Assembly (NCBI GenBank): GCA_011316305.1
Contig: SAUG01000145.1
Coordinates: 1 to 64,000, forward strand
Origin: Rusavskia elegans
Lineage: Eukaryota; Ascomycota; Lecanoromycetes; Teloschistales; Teloschistaceae
DNA length: 64,000 bases
Direction of reading: 5' to 3'
Part shown: positions 62,241 through 64,000 of the stretch, piece after piece
Layout of the letters: each line of letters opens with the position of its first letter
Position numbering within the stretch: the first letter of the stretch is position 1
Made by a program: the position numbers and the translations under genes
The notes under the pieces: generated by a model
The model's database searches: none
Seen by the model: the letters and a program-made list of their open reading frames with translations, nothing else
Told to the model about the DNA's origin: nothing

Positions 62241-62783
62241 AAAAAAATAGATTTATATAATAGTAGATTAGAATTTCCTCCGGAAGGTCCTAGTAGACTT
62301 TAATTTAAACTGCTACGACCGGAACGACGATAATTTAAACCGATATAACTATTTCTATAGTTCGTATAAAAACGATTAAAAGATCGGTTATATCTACTAC
62401 TAGACCTATTTTCGTTATCGCTGTTATAAAAATTGTTATCTCCGGGAATATCTAGAATATCTCTAAAATTAACGCTTTTTCTAGAAATATCTTTTTCTAT
62501 AGTAGAGATAGTAGCGAATTAGGCCGTAAGTAAATCGTTTAAAGGGGTTCTATAACGGGATTTCTAATTTATACGAACTTTAAAAAAAAGCCGTATTTTT
62601 ATTATATATCGTTATTTACTCTATACTAGCGCCGATCTAAAGATAGGAAAAATATTTTATTTAGGAATTTATATTCGATCTTAGAGAATTTCGTTTATAA
62701 AAATAGATAAAACCGGTTTAAAGAAATTTTAATAATAGAATAAAGGTTAGATCGTTTATAATCTAGAAAGTTCTTACTATTAG

Positions 62784-62993
62784 TATAGAATTCTAAACTA
62801 ATTTACTATAACTATAGAAAAATAAAGTATTTATATATATAAATATTTCTATACTAGGTCTATTATCGTTTCTATACTCGCTTTTATAATTAGCGATCGG
62901 ATTAGTTAATATATAAATTCGTATATAATTGTACAATCTAGATATATATTCTATAATCTTTTAAATCGTTTATATAGTTCAAAACCCTGACCA
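62784..62993 (-). repeat. Gypsy B 5' LTR
   Basis: 210 bp; keeps CCCTGACCA at its outer edge while the partner has become CTCTAACTA. Confidence 0.75.
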
Positions 62994-64000
62994 CTATAAT
63001 ACTAGATTTCTTTTACTATTTAGTATTTCGAACTACGTCTACAGCTATAGCTAGATTTAAATATAACGTCCTTTAATATATAAAGATATTATATTTTAAT
63101 AATATACTATATTAATATCGTTATCTCGTTCCATAGATCGAACTGATACTATCAAAATAGCTACGTTAAATATCTATAAAGAAAATACAAAATTTTTAAA
63201 AATATAAATTATTTAAATAAATATTTTAAATTCGTATTATATAGAAATCAATTTCCGAATAAAGTAAATAAAGTACTATTTATAATATTATATCTAGAAA
63301 AGATAATTTTTAATTAAATATAAATTCGAATAGAAAACCCAATTTAATAATCCGGAAAATTAAAGAAAAGATAAAATATTTTGGATTTTTTATAATTTTA
63401 GTAATCTAATTATAACTATAAAAGAAATCTTCGGTAATAATAATAAAAATAGAATAATAAAAAGAAAACTAAAAGTTTTAAAATAGTAGAAATCGGTAAT
63501 TATCTATACTATTTAATTTAGAATATTAGTTTATAAAACGGACTAGAAAGATTTAGTTCTAAAAATCTATTTTATAAAAAATTTTATTTTAAAATTTAAA
63601 AATCTATAGTAGTAATTAAAGAATCTGATTCGCTAGTAGTATTGATTAAACTAGCGATTAAAATCGATACTAGATAATATAAAATATATATAGATAAATA
63701 ACCTTTTTTAAAAGATTCCTATTTAAAATTATATTAAATTTATATATATATTATTAACGTTATATAAAACAACGATTATAATATTTACGTATAAAGAAAT
63801 CTTTACAATTAAAAATATATTCGTCAAACAAGATTTACAACGTTAATTACTTCTATTTAACTATTTCCTTTTTTATTCGCGATTACGAATTTTCTACTAT
63901 CCAGTTTTTTCTCGACGTTATAAACGATTATAAATATCTAATATTTCCGCTATATCTATCTACTATAATATAAAGTAATTATAAATAGTTTTTACTTTAT
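62994..64000 (-). repeat. RIPed flank homologous (inverted) to window positions 1-206
   Basis: The end of the window, read on the minus strand, matches the first 206 bases in opposite orientation. The inner part (62,994-63,770) has no partner in the window. No protein family recognised. Confidence 0.55.

Larger units (their letters stand above)
54643..62993 (-). mobile_element. Gypsy B: Ty3/gypsy LTR retrotransposon, minus strand, RIPed
   Basis: Two direct repeats of 210 bp (54,643-54,852 and 62,784-62,993) bound it. In minus sense the LTR starts TGGTCAGGG (TAGTTAGAG in the other) and ends GAATTCTATA. Inside, on the minus strand: gag-like sequence, the tRNA-like module, RT (about 59,480-58,870), and integrase (about 57,830-57,540). 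Net size without the small hAT-like element is about 7.8 kb. It differs from gypsy A in sequence and shows no chromodomain that I can find. Dead through RIP stops. Confidence 0.82.

Noticed and set aside
1..64000. CRISPR array, bacterial operons or ribosomal RNA genes
   Set aside because: No regularly spaced repeats, no rRNA segments, and introns plus RIP point to a fungal nuclear genome.

Overview
The window is nuclear DNA of a filamentous ascomycete (Pezizomycotina). About 58 of 64 kb is AT-rich transposon wreckage bearing a strong repeat-induced point mutation (RIP) signature: the dinucleotides CA and TG are almost missing, TA is in large excess, CG survives, and nearly every old Gln or Trp codon reads TAG/TAA. 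The rest is a ~6 kb island (about 42.15-48.0 kb) of ordinary composition with short, fungal-type introns. The species cannot be named from sequence alone.

Left block (1-42.1 kb). This is a nest at least five levels deep. A degraded repeat (1-206, resuming at 40,805) is split by a chromodomain-type Ty3/gypsy element (gypsy A, 207-40,804, matching 235 bp LTRs). Gypsy A is split by a Ty1/copia element on the minus strand (copia 1, 3,093-10,722, TSD AATAT), a small non-autonomous hAT-like element (10,929-11,391), a hairpin-rich TIR element (about 12,162-12,770), and a second copy of the same copia on the plus strand (copia 2, 13,436-37,059, TSD ATATA). Copia 2 is split by a large hAT element (16,653-32,719, TSD TATATAAC). 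That hAT is itself split by an unclassified 10.27 kb element with imperfect terminal inverted repeats (21,003-31,268). Then come a tRNA-like module with a fragment of gypsy B and another small hAT-like element, ending at 42,032.

Gene island (42.15-48.0 kb). It holds a truncated pseudogene of the glutaminase end of FGAM synthase (purine synthesis), an unassigned relic at 43.8-44.55 kb, a DUF7702-like multi-pass membrane protein gene with one intron and a premature stop, and one intact gene for a G-patch/DUF4187 protein of the GPATCH11 type. Only the last looks functional. I see no operon-like or pathway link among them.

Right block (48.0-64.0 kb). It contains RIPed DNA of unknown origin, a second, more heavily mutated and uninterrupted hAT copy (48,564-54,404), a different Ty3/gypsy element on the minus strand (gypsy B, 54,643-62,993, 210 bp LTRs) carrying a small hAT-like element and the second tRNA-like module, and a flank (62,994-64,000) whose end is an inverted copy of the window's first 206 bases. 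The island therefore sits between inverted copies of the same old repeats.

The most interesting items are the 10.27 kb unclassified element, the two-gene hAT, an extra reading frame downstream of the gypsy A chromodomain, the RIP-spared tRNA-like module, and the fading of RIP toward the outer ends of nested elements.
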